Source: Actinomycetota bacterium (GTDB lineage: Bacteria > Actinomycetota > Acidimicrobiia > Spongiisociales > ZC4RG35). Taken from it: a DNA stretch of 15,846 bases. Within the stretch, counting starts at the first letter, position 1. Every line of letters starts with the position of its first letter. The translations under genes and the position numbers were made by a program. Positions 1-7,089 of the stretch are shown in pieces. Under the pieces are notes generated by a model. It saw only the letters and a program-made list of their open reading frames with translations, had not been told where the DNA came from and did no database searches. Location of the stretch: positions 1 to 15,846 of the forward strand of contig JAPUJM010000146.1 of assembly GCA_027296205.1 (NCBI GenBank). The letters run 5' to 3'.

Positions 1-284
1 TGGCCAAGGACAAGGCGCAGCGAGCGAGGAGTCGTGTCGAGATGTCACTGCTCGTGAGCGGTCTGGAGATCCTTGCCTCCTGGTATGCCGATTCGGCGTC
101 GTTGCAGATGGGAGGCCCGGTGCGCAACAGTGACCTCGAACTGGCGCCATTCACCGATGTCCCTCCTCGCAAGGCCGTTCGGTCGGCGGAGGACGTCCTG
201 GATGCGGTTGTTGACATTCAGGCCAACCTGAGACGGGAGATGGTCCTGGCGAATCTCTTCGCCTCCCTCGGCACCGACGTCTGA
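1..284 (+). CDS. holB: DNA polymerase III delta' subunit, C-terminal end (partial)
   Basis: The frame is open from the left edge to the TGA at 282-284, so this is the 3' end of a gene that starts outside the window. The first in-frame ATG, at 42, is internal because coding continues upstream (AKDKAQRARSRVE). The residues match the helical C-terminal domain of actinobacterial delta'/HolB in pattern: an Arg-rich helix, then GLEILASWYAD, an RNSDLE-like segment, a helix containing AVVDIQANLRR, and the ending LANLFASLG. Delta' is a clamp-loader subunit that helps place the sliding clamp on DNA. The AAA+ part is not visible, so the call rests on C-terminal pattern only. Another clamp-loader-like ATPase is possible. 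Confidence 0.6.
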   Translation, partial: AKDKAQRARSRVEMSLLVSGLEILASWYADSASLQMGGPVRNSDLELAPFTDVPPRKAVRSAEDVLDAVVDIQANLRREMVLANLFASLGTDV

Positions 285-328
285 TTCTCGTCGGGGGTCT
301 CCCGTAGGTTGATGGCAAAGGGGGAGAT

Positions 329-558
329 ATGCCGGCTAAGACCACCCAGAAAGGTGATCGGGGAGGCGATGGTCATCGCCGACCGCAGATGAGATTGACT
401 GGATGGTGATCTATAAGGCGACCACGAGTCAGTGTTTCTACTTACCTTCCTCACTGTGGGATGACCACACCCATCTGACGCTGCGTATGACGCCGACCGC
501 CAACGCACAGGTGAAAGGCATTCGATGGGCTGAGCAGTTCACCCGAATTGACAGGTGA
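329..558 (+). pseudogene. Remnant of PD-(D/E)XK group I intron-type homing endonuclease
   Basis: No intact gene lies here, but two frames together read like the C-terminal half of the PDDEXK_5 family (I-Ssp6803I-like). From 329, one frame gives an AKTTQKG segment that could be the K-containing end of the nuclease motif. It stops at about 409. A second frame, open from 358 to the TGA at 556-558, reads ADEIDWMVIYKATTSQCFYL, followed by LTLRM and a conserved-looking N-Q-x3-G-I-R-W-A stretch near the end. In this family the DEIDW-x-IY, CF-x-LP and LR...N.Q...I.WA blocks are typical. The N-terminus and the catalytic D and D/E residues are missing, and a frameshift is needed, so it should be inactive. 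Assignment is by remembered family pattern only. Confidence 0.45.
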
Positions 559-618
559 TCCACGACAACTGCTGCCACTTAGCCCAGCTAGGGAACCAGC
601 TCTACAGTTCGGTGATCC

Positions 619-690
619 GCCGGAGTAGCTCAGTGGTAGAGCATTCGCCTCGTAAGCGAAAGGCCAGGGGTTCGACTCCCCTCTCCGGCT
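619..690 (+). tRNA. tRNA-Thr (anticodon CGT)
   Basis: The full cloverleaf is visible. The acceptor stem GCCGGAG (619-625) pairs with CTCCGGC (683-689). The D arm is GCTC...GAGC. The anticodon stem TTCGC (644-648) pairs with GCGAA (656-660) around the loop CTCGTAA, giving anticodon CGT, which reads the Thr codon ACG. The T arm is AGGGG-TTCGACT-CCCCT (666-682). The discriminator base is T at 690. The following bases are CCG, so the CCA end is not encoded and must be added after transcription. No intron is present. Confidence 0.96.
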
Positions 691-770
691 CCGATTAGGG
701 GCAAGTTCTCACGCCGCCTCGACGATCCAGGCGGTCACCATTGGCGAACATCCTCACGTCACGCTCGACT

Positions 771-798
771 TTAAAACGGGTGGGTCCCGACCCCACCC
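771..798 (-). terminator. Candidate minus-strand intrinsic terminator
   Basis: GGGTGGG (778-784) and CCCACCC (792-798) form a perfect 7-bp stem with a 7-nt loop. Read on the minus strand the stem is followed by GTTTTAAA, which resembles an intrinsic terminator. On the plus strand no T-run follows. No clear minus-strand gene ends here, so what it would terminate is unknown. Confidence 0.35.
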
Positions 799-906
799 CG
801 TCGTCACCGATGATTTCGAACTCTGTGAGTTCAAATGCGCAGTCTGGACGGTGCCGGTTTCGCCGGCCGTCCCGATTATGCCGACCAGGATCAAGAGCCT
901 GTCACA

Positions 907-933
907 GGCACCAGCAGGGGTGCCATCATTTTG
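907..933 (+). terminator. Weak hairpin, possible terminator after tRNA-Thr
   Basis: GGCACC (907-912) pairs with GGTGCC (919-924) across a 6-nt loop. The stem is followed by ATCATTTTG, a short T-run. It lies about 215 bp past the tRNA, so it could end a long tRNA transcript. The T-tract is poor and the stem short. Confidence 0.25.
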
Positions 934-978
934 AGATTTCATACACAAAACGGTATGGGTCTTCCTCTCGAGGGGCCA

Positions 979-992
979 GGGACCTGAGTCCC
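979..992. promoter_or_regulatory. Palindrome resembling a DosR/DevR box
   Basis: GGGAC-CTGA-GTCCC is a perfect 5-bp inverted repeat with a 4-bp centre. The DosR (NarL/LuxR family) consensus has the same arms and spacing, GGGAC-TWWA-GTCCC. The centre matches only partly and the flanking bases do not fit the consensus well. It lies about 95 bp upstream of the sigma factor start. It could equally be an RNA hairpin. Confidence 0.3.
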
Positions 993-1072
993 ATGAAACT
1001 GTGACCACGACGGGCCGACAGGGAGGTTCTACTGGGCGCGAGTGTCGACTCCACCTTTTCTTCACCCTGAGC

Positions 1073-1078
1073 TAGCGT
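1073..1078 (+). promoter_or_regulatory. -10 element of the sigma/anti-sigma operon
   Basis: TAGCGT ends 9 nt before the ATG at 1088, so transcription would begin almost on the start codon. There is no Shine-Dalgarno sequence in the interval, consistent with a leaderless mRNA. No good -35 box is visible. Confidence 0.4.
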
Positions 1079-1087
1079 CTCGGCTCC

Positions 1088-1666
1088 ATGGCCGATCAGG
1101 TGGACTTCGAGCGGGACGCAATGCAGTACACACGTCAGCTGTATTCGGCTGCCATGCGCATGACCCGCAACCCGGCCGATGCCGAGGACCTGGTCCAGGA
1201 GACCTACCTCAAGGCCTACCGGGCCTATCACACGTTTCAGGAGGGCACGAACCTCAAAGCATGGCTCTACCGGATCCTCACCAACACTTATATCAATAAG
1301 TATCGCAAGGATTCTCGCCGGCCATCGGAGGTGGATCTCGGCACTGTCGAAGACATGTACCTATACCGGCGGCTCGGATCCGAGGAGTCCGCTGAGGCTG
1401 CCAGAACAACTGAGGACAGGGTTCTGGACGGTCTGGTCGAATCCGATATCAAGCAAGCTGTCGAAGAACTCCCTGAGAGTTTCAGGATGCCGGTGCTGCT
1501 CGCCGACCTCGAGGGATTCTCGTACAAGGAAATCGCCGAGATCCTCGACATTCCCATTGGCACCGTTATGTCGCGTCTTCATCGCGGAAGAAAAGCGATG
1601 CAGAAGAGGTTGTGGGGGTTTGCAAAGCAGCGGGGGCTGCTCCCGGAGGACGCGAAAAGGCCATGA
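1088..1666 (+). CDS. sigR: ECF RNA polymerase sigma factor, SigR/SigH type
   Basis: This 192-residue protein is an extracytoplasmic-function sigma factor of the group that includes Streptomyces SigR and mycobacterial SigH, which direct the response to thiol oxidation and misfolded protein. Region 2 (about 13-75) carries the near-identical family stretch SAAMRMTRNPADAEDLVQET and then GTNLKAWLYRILTNTYINKY. A linker follows. Region 4 (about 120-172) has the helix-turn-helix with GFSYKEIAEIL and PIGTVMSRLHRGR, which reads the -35 box. The ATG is preceded closely by a -10 element and no ribosome binding site. Its last bases overlap the anti-sigma gene (ATGA). The pairing with an RsrA-like protein supports the subgroup. 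SigR-type factors often drive their own operon, but I found no clear GGGAAT/GTT promoter here. Confidence 0.9.
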   Translation: MADQVDFERDAMQYTRQLYSAAMRMTRNPADAEDLVQETYLKAYRAYHTFQEGTNLKAWLYRILTNTYINKYRKDSRRPSEVDLGTVEDMYLYRRLGSEESAEAARTTEDRVLDGLVESDIKQAVEELPESFRMPVLLADLEGFSYKEIAEILDIPIGTVMSRLHRGRKAMQKRLWGFAKQRGLLPEDAKRP

Positions 1667-1908
1667 GAACAGACTGCGACGAGGCACTCGAGAATCTCTA
1701 TCTGTACCTCGATTCTGAGCTCGACTCGGTCAGCTCGGCGAGGATCCGCTCTCATCTCGACGATTGCAGGGGATGTGGGCCTCAGTTTGATTTCGAGGGA
1801 CGGCTCAAGGCTGTGGTCAAGGAGCGTCTCCACGAGGACGTGCCGGACGCCGTAGTCGACAGGGTCCGGGCCGCAATTCGCGAGGAATCCGCAGCCGATC
1901 TCCAGTAG
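1663..1908 (+). CDS. rsrA: Zinc-binding anti-sigma factor, RsrA type
   Basis: An 81-residue ZAS-family anti-sigma factor that should hold the preceding sigma factor inactive in the cytoplasm until its thiols are oxidised. The zinc motif H31-x3-C35-x2-C38 is complete. C5, in the context TDCDEALENLY, corresponds to the redox-active C11 of Streptomyces RsrA, where a disulfide with a motif cysteine releases SigR. The extra cysteine pair near residue 61 of RsrA is absent. The start chosen is the ATG that overlaps the sigma stop codon. A longer frame upstream exists but lies wholly inside the sigma gene. Stoichiometric translation through coupling is likely. Confidence 0.88.
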   Translation: MRTDCDEALENLYLYLDSELDSVSSARIRSHLDDCRGCGPQFDFEGRLKAVVKERLHEDVPDAVVDRVRAAIREESAADLQ

Positions 1909-1932
1909 CTCGTCACTACGCTGGCCCTTCGG

Positions 1933-1938
1933 TAGGCT
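1933..1938 (+). promoter_or_regulatory. -10 element for the small membrane protein operon
   Basis: TAGGCT ends 6 nt before the GTG at 1945, the spacing expected when transcription starts at the start codon itself. No Shine-Dalgarno sequence precedes the GTG. This would give the genes downstream of the anti-sigma factor their own leaderless promoter. Confidence 0.4.
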
Positions 1939-1944
1939 GCTCCC

Positions 1945-2250
1945 GTGAAGAGATCCGATCGCATCAGTGCAGTTCTGGTTGCAATCGCCGCCCTTTTCGT
2001 ACTGATAGCGGTCCCTGTTTTCGCCCAGGATGAGGAAGAGACCACAGAGCCCACCATTATCTCGGAGAGCTCCGGTCTCGAGCCCGCCGTACCGATCCCG
2101 GATGAGAAACCGCCGGAGGCTGTGCCCGACTGGACATATCGTTACATGATTCCGACCACCCTTGCCCTTGTCGCTGTGGTCATTCTTCTCACCTCGATCC
2201 GGTATTTCACCGACGTTGTCCGCAAACGGTATCGAATCGTCGAAGAGTGA
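1945..2250 (+). CDS. Small membrane protein with signal segment, unknown function
   Basis: I do not recognise this 101-residue protein. The N-terminus is a basic head (MKRSDR) and a hydrophobic stretch at about 8-27 ending VFA-Q, which fits a signal peptide cleaved after residue 27 or an uncleaved anchor. A Glu/Pro-rich acidic segment of about 40 residues follows. A second membrane segment (about 68-86) ends in a basic tail, RKRYR, placing the C-terminus in the cytoplasm and the acidic part outside. The GTG start is supported by a -10 element 6 nt upstream. Its stop overlaps the GTG of the metalloprotease gene (GTGA), so the two are probably translated together. Confidence 0.75.
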   Translation: MKRSDRISAVLVAIAALFVLIAVPVFAQDEEETTEPTIISESSGLEPAVPIPDEKPPEAVPDWTYRYMIPTTLALVAVVILLTSIRYFTDVVRKRYRIVEE

Positions 2251-3290
2251 CTTCTCAGCGACCCACCACGGGCCGTCTCGTCGGGAAAATCGCAGGCACG
2301 TACCTGCTAGCCGAGACCTATCACACCGCTGCTCTCTCCGCGGAGATGCAGCGCCTCACGTTGCAGGTGTCGGAAATCGTCCCGGAGGCGACCGGTCTCC
2401 AACTGCCGGGGTCGCCGGACACCACTGTCATCGGCCGCACAGAGTGGATCGAACGCAACGTCGCCACTTTTGCAAAGCTCACAGAGCCGGCGCGCAAACG
2501 ACTCGAAGAGCGGATGGTCGAGTCCGGCCCGGCAGGTCAGCGCGCAACGTCGATGGCCGGGACGCTCATGCAGGCCGAGACGAGGGCTGTTCTCAGCATC
2601 CTTTCCCGCAAGGTCCTCGGCCAATACGAGCTGGTTCTCCCAACGGGTGAAGGCGGCGACACTATTGCCTACGTCGGTCCGAACATCATGCAGATCGAGC
2701 GAACTCATCAGTTTCGCCCCTCGGAGTTTCGTTTCTGGGTGGCGCTCCATGAACTCACCCACCGAGCGCAGTTTCAGGGCGTTGCCTGGTTGAGGGACTA
2801 CTTTCTTTCCCTAGTGACCGAACTGGTCGACCAGTCAGCACCTGAACCGGGACGTCTCGTTCGTGTGATGGACGAACTGAGCCAGCGCAAGGCCGCCGGC
2901 CGGCCTCTGATTGACGAGCGCGGGCTGTTCGGTCTGTTTGCTTCCCCGGAGCAAAACGCTGTCCTTGACAAGGTACAAGCTCTCATGTCCCTACTCGAGG
3001 GCCACGGCCACGTTGTCATGGATCGGGTTGGGGCCGAGCGCCTTCGCTCACAGGAGCGCATGAGCCGCGTTCTCAAGAGTCGACGTCAGGACAAGCGAAC
3101 GGCCGCCTTCTTCAGACTGACCGGGCTCGAGATGAAGATCAAGCAGTACAAGGCGGGGGAGCGCTTCGTTCTATCCGTGGAGCGCGAAGCAAGTTGGGAG
3201 ACGATCAACCTTGCCTTTCGCGGGGCCTCCAGTCTCCCCACACTGGCCGAAATCGAGAACCCAGGCAAATGGCTGGATCGCGTCGCCTGA
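2247..3290 (+). CDS. Zinc-dependent metalloprotease-like protein, DUF2342/zincin_2 family
   Basis: A 347-residue member of the actinobacterial DUF2342 (zincin-like) family, known in databases as coenzyme F420 biosynthesis-associated though its role is not established. The zinc motif HELTH is at 168-172 in the context ALHELTHRAQF, with E169 as the expected catalytic base. Further on, LLEGHGHVVMD (about 249-259) is the second conserved block, and E251 may be the third zinc ligand. There is no signal peptide or membrane segment, so it should act in the cytoplasm. The GTG start overlaps the upstream stop by 4 nt. The 3' end overlaps tilS by 22 nt. In M. tuberculosis a gene of this family (Rv3626c) also lies beside tilS. 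Substrate unknown. Confidence 0.85.
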   Translation: MTSQRPTTGRLVGKIAGTYLLAETYHTAALSAEMQRLTLQVSEIVPEATGLQLPGSPDTTVIGRTEWIERNVATFAKLTEPARKRLEERMVESGPAGQRATSMAGTLMQAETRAVLSILSRKVLGQYELVLPTGEGGDTIAYVGPNIMQIERTHQFRPSEFRFWVALHELTHRAQFQGVAWLRDYFLSLVTELVDQSAPEPGRLVRVMDELSQRKAAGRPLIDERGLFGLFASPEQNAVLDKVQALMSLLEGHGHVVMDRVGAERLRSQERMSRVLKSRRQDKRTAAFFRLTGLEMKIKQYKAGERFVLSVEREASWETINLAFRGASSLPTLAEIENPGKWLDRVA

Positions 3291-4501
3291 CCGAGTTGGT
3301 CAAGGCGGTCTCGGCCAGGCTCGACGTTCCCGACGGACCTCTGGTGGTCGCTTTATCGGGTGGCGCAGATTCCGCCACCTTGTTGTACCTGTGTGCTGAC
3401 CTGGGAACACAGACCCGGGCCCTCCACGTCAACCATGGACTACCCCACTCCGACACGATGGAGTCGGCGGCATGTGACGTCGCACAAAGACTCGGGGTCG
3501 ATCTCGACGTAGTGACGGTGACGGTTCAGGATGGACCGTCACCTGAAGGCCAGGCCCGCCGTGCCCGCTATTCGGCCTTTGCTGAAAAAACCAGTGAGGG
3601 AGAGAAACTTCTCACCGGGCACACCCGTGACGACAGCGTCGAGACGACTCTCATGAACCTGGTCAGAGGAACCGGGCCACGGGGCCTCGCGGGCATCCCC
3701 TCCCGCCGCTCTCCCAATATCTACAGACCGATGCTGACGATCACTCGCAACGAGACTCGGGAGATCGCGGCTCTCGCCCTTCTGGGATTTGTCGATGACC
3801 CCATGAATGACGATCCCACATTGACCCGCAACATCGTTCGCTCTCAGCTAATCCCTTTGCTGTCCACTCTCAACCCGCGTCTTGCGGACTCGGTGAGCCG
3901 GCTGTCGGCGGCCGTGGGAGCGGACAGCTCTTACCTGGATGAGGCCGCCGCTCAGATTTCTCTCCATGTCGGCACTGGCTCGGCGGCGGTTGCCGTCGGG
4001 GATGTCCTGGCGGTACCAGGACCAGTGGCCGACCGGTTGTTGAAGACGCTCCTCACTCACGTTGTCGGCCAAGGAGGCGTGACCGCCGAGACGCTGGAAC
4101 GAATGTGGTCCGTCGCTCGGGGTTCGACTGTCCGTCAAGTCATCTCATCCGGAGTCGTCGTGGAGCGAAGAGGCGCCATGCTCGTCGTCGAGGCTCCGAA
4201 GAAGTGGGCGGAGGTACGGGTCGTTTCTCTAACCCCCGGTAGACACCGTTCCGGCCGCGTCGAGTTCGACGTCCTCTCCCACGACGGCCCATGCAGAGTT
4301 GCCCCGCTGAGCGCATGGTCGGCGATTTTTCCGGCTGACACCAAGTTGGCAGCCGGGTCCGATGGGGTTGTGACCGCAGACGGGGAGCCGGCCTGGAGGC
4401 CAGGGGAGAAGCGTCTGCCCGTCGCCTGGTACGAGCCGGGGTCGGTCGGCTACCTTTCTATTTTCGCCAAAGAGGTAAGTGGATGGACATCAAGCCCCTG
4501 A
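3269..4501 (+). CDS. tilS: tRNA(Ile)-lysidine synthetase
   Basis: TilS uses ATP and lysine to convert C34 of the CAU-anticodon isoleucine tRNA to lysidine, so that it reads AUA and is charged with Ile. The 410-residue protein has the PP-loop ATP motif SGGADS at 30-35, the HVNHGL segment, TGHTRDDSVET and a typical RNIVRSQLIPLL block. A weakly conserved C-terminal substrate-binding part of about 200 residues follows. The ATG at 3269 lies within the end of the metalloprotease gene. Extending further upstream only adds overlap residues without family character. The stop overlaps hpt by 19 nt. Essential in most bacteria. Confidence 0.93.
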   Translation: MAGSRRLTELVKAVSARLDVPDGPLVVALSGGADSATLLYLCADLGTQTRALHVNHGLPHSDTMESAACDVAQRLGVDLDVVTVTVQDGPSPEGQARRARYSAFAEKTSEGEKLLTGHTRDDSVETTLMNLVRGTGPRGLAGIPSRRSPNIYRPMLTITRNETREIAALALLGFVDDPMNDDPTLTRNIVRSQLIPLLSTLNPRLADSVSRLSAAVGADSSYLDEAAAQISLHVGTGSAAVAVGDVLAVPGPVADRLLKTLLTHVVGQGGVTAETLERMWSVARGSTVRQVISSGVVVERRGAMLVVEAPKKWAEVRVVSLTPGRHRSGRVEFDVLSHDGPCRVAPLSAWSAIFPADTKLAAGSDGVVTADGEPAWRPGEKRLPVAWYEPGSVGYLSIFAKEVSGWTSSP

Positions 4502-5004
4502 TCACAGCCGAGCAGATCGATGACAAGCTCAGGGAGATTGGCCGGCAGATCTCCGAGGACTATGCCGGCAAGGAGGTCTTGCTCGTTGGAGTGCTCCGTG
4601 GAGCGTTCATGGTGATGGCCGACCTGGCCCGTCATATCGACCTGCCTTGCGAGTTCGACTTCATGGCCGTCTCGTCATACGGGGCGTCGACGCAGACGTC
4701 GGGTGTGGTGCGGATCCTCAAGGATCTCGATGAGGAGATCGAGGGACGCCATGTCATCATTGTCGAGGACATCATCGACTCCGGGTTGACCCTGAACTAC
4801 CTGATGAAGAGTCTCCGGGTGCGCAGGCCCGAATCTCTGGAGATCGCAACCCTTCTCCTCAAGGAGGGGATTCAGCGGGTTCCCATCGATGTGAAGTACA
4901 CCGCGTTCAAGATCGGCCCCGAATTCGTGGTCGGATACGGGCTTGACTATGCGGGCAAGTATCGAAACCTTCCTTATGTGGGCGTCATGGGGGTCGAGTC
5001 ATAG
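4483..5004 (+). CDS. hpt: Hypoxanthine phosphoribosyltransferase
   Basis: A purine-salvage enzyme joining hypoxanthine or guanine to PRPP to give IMP or GMP in the cytoplasm. At 173 residues it is of normal family length. Landmarks are VGVLRGAFM (35-43), the flexible-loop SSYG (64-67), the PRPP-binding motif VIIVEDIIDSGLT (91-103) with the paired acidic residues, and the base-contacting FVVGYGLDYAGKYRNLP near the C-terminus. The ATG follows an AAAGAGG ribosome-binding sequence and overlaps the tilS 3' end. The tilS-hpt-ftsH order is widespread in Gram-positive bacteria. Confidence 0.95.
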   Translation: MDIKPLITAEQIDDKLREIGRQISEDYAGKEVLLVGVLRGAFMVMADLARHIDLPCEFDFMAVSSYGASTQTSGVVRILKDLDEEIEGRHVIIVEDIIDSGLTLNYLMKSLRVRRPESLEIATLLLKEGIQRVPIDVKYTAFKIGPEFVVGYGLDYAGKYRNLPYVGVMGVES

Positions 5005-5014
5005 GAGGGCGGGG

Positions 5015-5043
5015 TTCGACTATTCGGCGTCCCGGCGTAGCAT
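5015..5043 (+). promoter_or_regulatory. ftsH promoter
   Basis: TTCGAC (5015-5020), a 17-bp spacer and TAGCAT (5038-5043) form a good housekeeping-type promoter in the 72-bp gap after hpt. Transcription from about 5050 would give a leader of about 27 nt with TGAGG (5067-5071) five bases before the GTG start. Confidence 0.55.
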
Positions 5044-5076
5044 TGAGACCCAACCCCCCTTCAATCTGAGGTCTTT

Positions 5077-7071
5077 GTGAATCGCACTCTCCGAACTCTG
5101 GTGATCTACGGGATGTCGATCATCCTCGTCGCCATCCTCTTCTCGTGGTGGTTCGACCAGGTGTCCGGCCCCGAAGAGATCGACATTTCCCAGTTCGTGG
5201 AGAACATCGAGGAAGGCACGTACAGCAAGGTCGTTCTTCTCGGGCGCTCCCGTCAAGCCGGAGGCCGACTGATCGATAGTGCTGCCGAAGAGGGCGGGTT
5301 CGACCACACAGCCAACTATGTCGAAGGCTTTGAGATCCAGTTGACGGCCATCATCGAGGAATCGGGTACTCCCTGGTCTACCGACCCGGAGCCACCCGGC
5401 TTCTGGGAGCTTCTCATCGGCTTCCTCCCATGGCTCTTCTTGCTCGGTTTCATGGTGTTCATCTTCATGCAGATGCAGGGTGGCGGGAACCGCGTGATGC
5501 AGTTCGGCAAGTCCAAAGCGAAGCTGGTCACCAAGGACCAGCCCAAGGTCACATTTGAAGATGTTGCCGGCCTCCTCGAGGCCAAAGAGGAATTGGAGGA
5601 GATCAAGGACTTCCTGGCCAACCCGGACCGCTATCGGCAGATGGGGGCGAAGATTCCCAAAGGTGTTCTTCTCTTCGGGCCTCCGGGCACTGGCAAAACC
5701 CTGCTTGCCAGGGCCGTGGCCGGCGAAGCCGGAGTCCCATTCATGGCGATATCGGGCTCAGAGTTCGTCGAGATGTTTGTCGGTGTCGGCGCCGCCCGAG
5801 TACGAGACTTGTTCGAACAGGCCAAGCAGGTCGCGCCGGCAATAGTGTTCATTGACGAAATCGACGCAGTCGGCCGTCATCGAGGAGCAGGTCTTGGCGG
5901 TGGTCACGACGAGAGGGAGCAGACGCTCAACCAACTGCTCGTCGAGCTCGATGGCTTCGAAGGCAACAGCGGTGTGATCGTCATGGCTGCCACCAACCGG
6001 CCTGACATCCTCGACCCGGCGCTACTCCGCCCCGGCCGATTCGACCGTCAGATCGTGGTCGACGCCCCCGATATCGAAGGTCGAGCTGCCATTCTGGCTG
6101 TCCACGCCAAAGGTAAGCCTCTGGCAGACGAGATCGATCTCGATGTGCTGGCCCGCCGCACTCCGGGCTTCACCGGAGCCGACCTGGCCAACCTGATCAA
6201 CGAGGCGGCGTTGCTTGCTGCCCGGCATCACGAGAAGGAAATCACAATGGTCGAGCTCGAAGAGTCCATCGACCGTGTCATCGCGGGCCCGGAGCGGAAG
6301 TCCAAGGTGATGAGTGAGGATGAGAAGAAGGTCATCGCCTACCACGAGACGGGGCACGCTCTCGTCGGATACGCCCTTCCCAACTCTGACCCCGTTCACA
6401 AGGTGACAATCGTCGCCAGAGGTCGGTCGCTTGGCCACACTCTGGCTCTGCCGACACATGACAAATTCCTGTCGCGGCGGAGCGAGCTGGTAGATCAATT
6501 GGCAATGCTGCTCGGTGGACGCACCGCCGAGGAGATCATCTTCGCCGACCCGACCACGGGTGCCTCCAACGACATCGAGAAGGCCACATCCATCGCCCGG
6601 CGCATGGTCATGGAGTACGGCATGAGCGACGAGCTCGGCCCGATGCAATATGGAAAGCCCGCTGGTGAGGTTTTTCTTGGGCGTGACTATGCCCGACAGC
6701 AGGATTATTCAGACGAGGTCGCCGCGTTCATCGATTCGGCGGTCAGGAATCTGATCACGAAGGCGCACGACGAAGCCCGCAGCATCCTGGAGCGACATTC
6801 CGATGCCATGGACCGAATGGTTGAAGCCCTGCTAGACACCGAGACGGTTGATCGTGAAAAGGTGACCGAGCTCTTCAAGGATGTTCCCAAGTGGGAGCAC
6901 GACGCGATGGGCTCGCTTCGCATCAAGTATCCGGACAACCCGGTCTTGCCTCAGGAGCAAGAACAGATAGCCGCCGCCAAAGAGGTTGAAGAGGAGCCTG
7001 ACGAGGTCACCGAATCTCTCAAGCTGGGCCGTAAGCTCCCCCGCGCCGGCGGGCGTCCGGCCGAGGCTTAG
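5077..7071 (+). CDS. ftsH: ATP-dependent zinc metalloprotease FtsH
   Basis: A membrane-anchored AAA+ protease of 664 residues that extracts and degrades misfolded membrane proteins and some cytosolic regulators as a hexamer. Membrane segments lie at about 7-26 and 112-132 with an extracytoplasmic domain between. Walker A GPPGTGKT is at 201-208, Walker B FIDEID at 258-263, and the second region of homology with the arginine fingers at 308-324. The protease motif is HETGH at 423-427 (the usual form is HEAGH), with the third zinc ligand D499 in GASNDIEKA. The C-terminal tail is acidic and then basic. The GTG start is supported by TGAGG. The gene converges with the DUF4097 operon, 18 nt away. Confidence 0.96.
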   Translation: MNRTLRTLVIYGMSIILVAILFSWWFDQVSGPEEIDISQFVENIEEGTYSKVVLLGRSRQAGGRLIDSAAEEGGFDHTANYVEGFEIQLTAIIEESGTPWSTDPEPPGFWELLIGFLPWLFLLGFMVFIFMQMQGGGNRVMQFGKSKAKLVTKDQPKVTFEDVAGLLEAKEELEEIKDFLANPDRYRQMGAKIPKGVLLFGPPGTGKTLLARAVAGEAGVPFMAISGSEFVEMFVGVGAARVRDLFEQAKQVAPAIVFIDEIDAVGRHRGAGLGGGHDEREQTLNQLLVELDGFEGNSGVIVMAATNRPDILDPALLRPGRFDRQIVVDAPDIEGRAAILAVHAKGKPLADEIDLDVLARRTPGFTGADLANLINEAALLAARHHEKEITMVELEESIDRVIAGPERKSKVMSEDEKKVIAYHETGHALVGYALPNSDPVHKVTIVARGRSLGHTLALPTHDKFLSRRSELVDQLAMLLGGRTAEEIIFADPTTGASNDIEKATSIARRMVMEYGMSDELGPMQYGKPAGEVFLGRDYARQQDYSDEVAAFIDSAVRNLITKAHDEARSILERHSDAMDRMVEALLDTETVDREKVTELFKDVPKWEHDAMGSLRIKYPDNPVLPQEQEQIAAAKEVEEEPDEVTESLKLGRKLPRAGGRPAEA

Positions 7072-7086
7072 TGGTCTGTCACCACT
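7070..7086. terminator. Small hairpin between convergent ftsH and DUF4097 genes
   Basis: AGTGGT (7070-7075) and ACCACT (7081-7086) form a perfect 6-bp inverted repeat with a 5-nt loop. It begins inside the ftsH stop codon and fills the 18-bp gap between the convergent genes. The position suits a shared terminator, but neither side has a T-run. Confidence 0.3.
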
Positions 7087-7089
7087 GGG

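Larger units (their letters stand above)
691..1087. other. Intergenic region, no convincing gene
   Basis: Some 400 bp lie between tRNA-Thr and the sigma factor gene. Open frames on both strands lack a start with ribosome binding site and have no recognisable protein family. The stretch holds a GC-rich hairpin at 778-798, a second hairpin at 907-924, a GGGAC/GTCCC palindrome at 979-992, and the -10 element for the sigma factor gene at 1073-1078. Confidence 0.6.

Noticed and set aside
695..870. Minus-strand frame reading CAFELTEFEIIGDDG and onward in the gap after tRNA-Thr
   Set aside because: It looks protein-like over about 50 codons but has no start or recognised family and would need a frameshift upstream. 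Possibly gene debris, but not supportable.
1020..1047. SigR-type autoregulated promoter (GGGAAT/GTT) upstream of the sigma gene
   Set aside because: GGGAGG followed 17 bp later by GTC is only a loose match, and the TAGCGT -10 close to the ATG explains the start better.
6022..6648. 208-codon minus-strand open frame within ftsH
   Set aside because: Antisense to the conserved AAA+/protease region of FtsH. No independent coding evidence.
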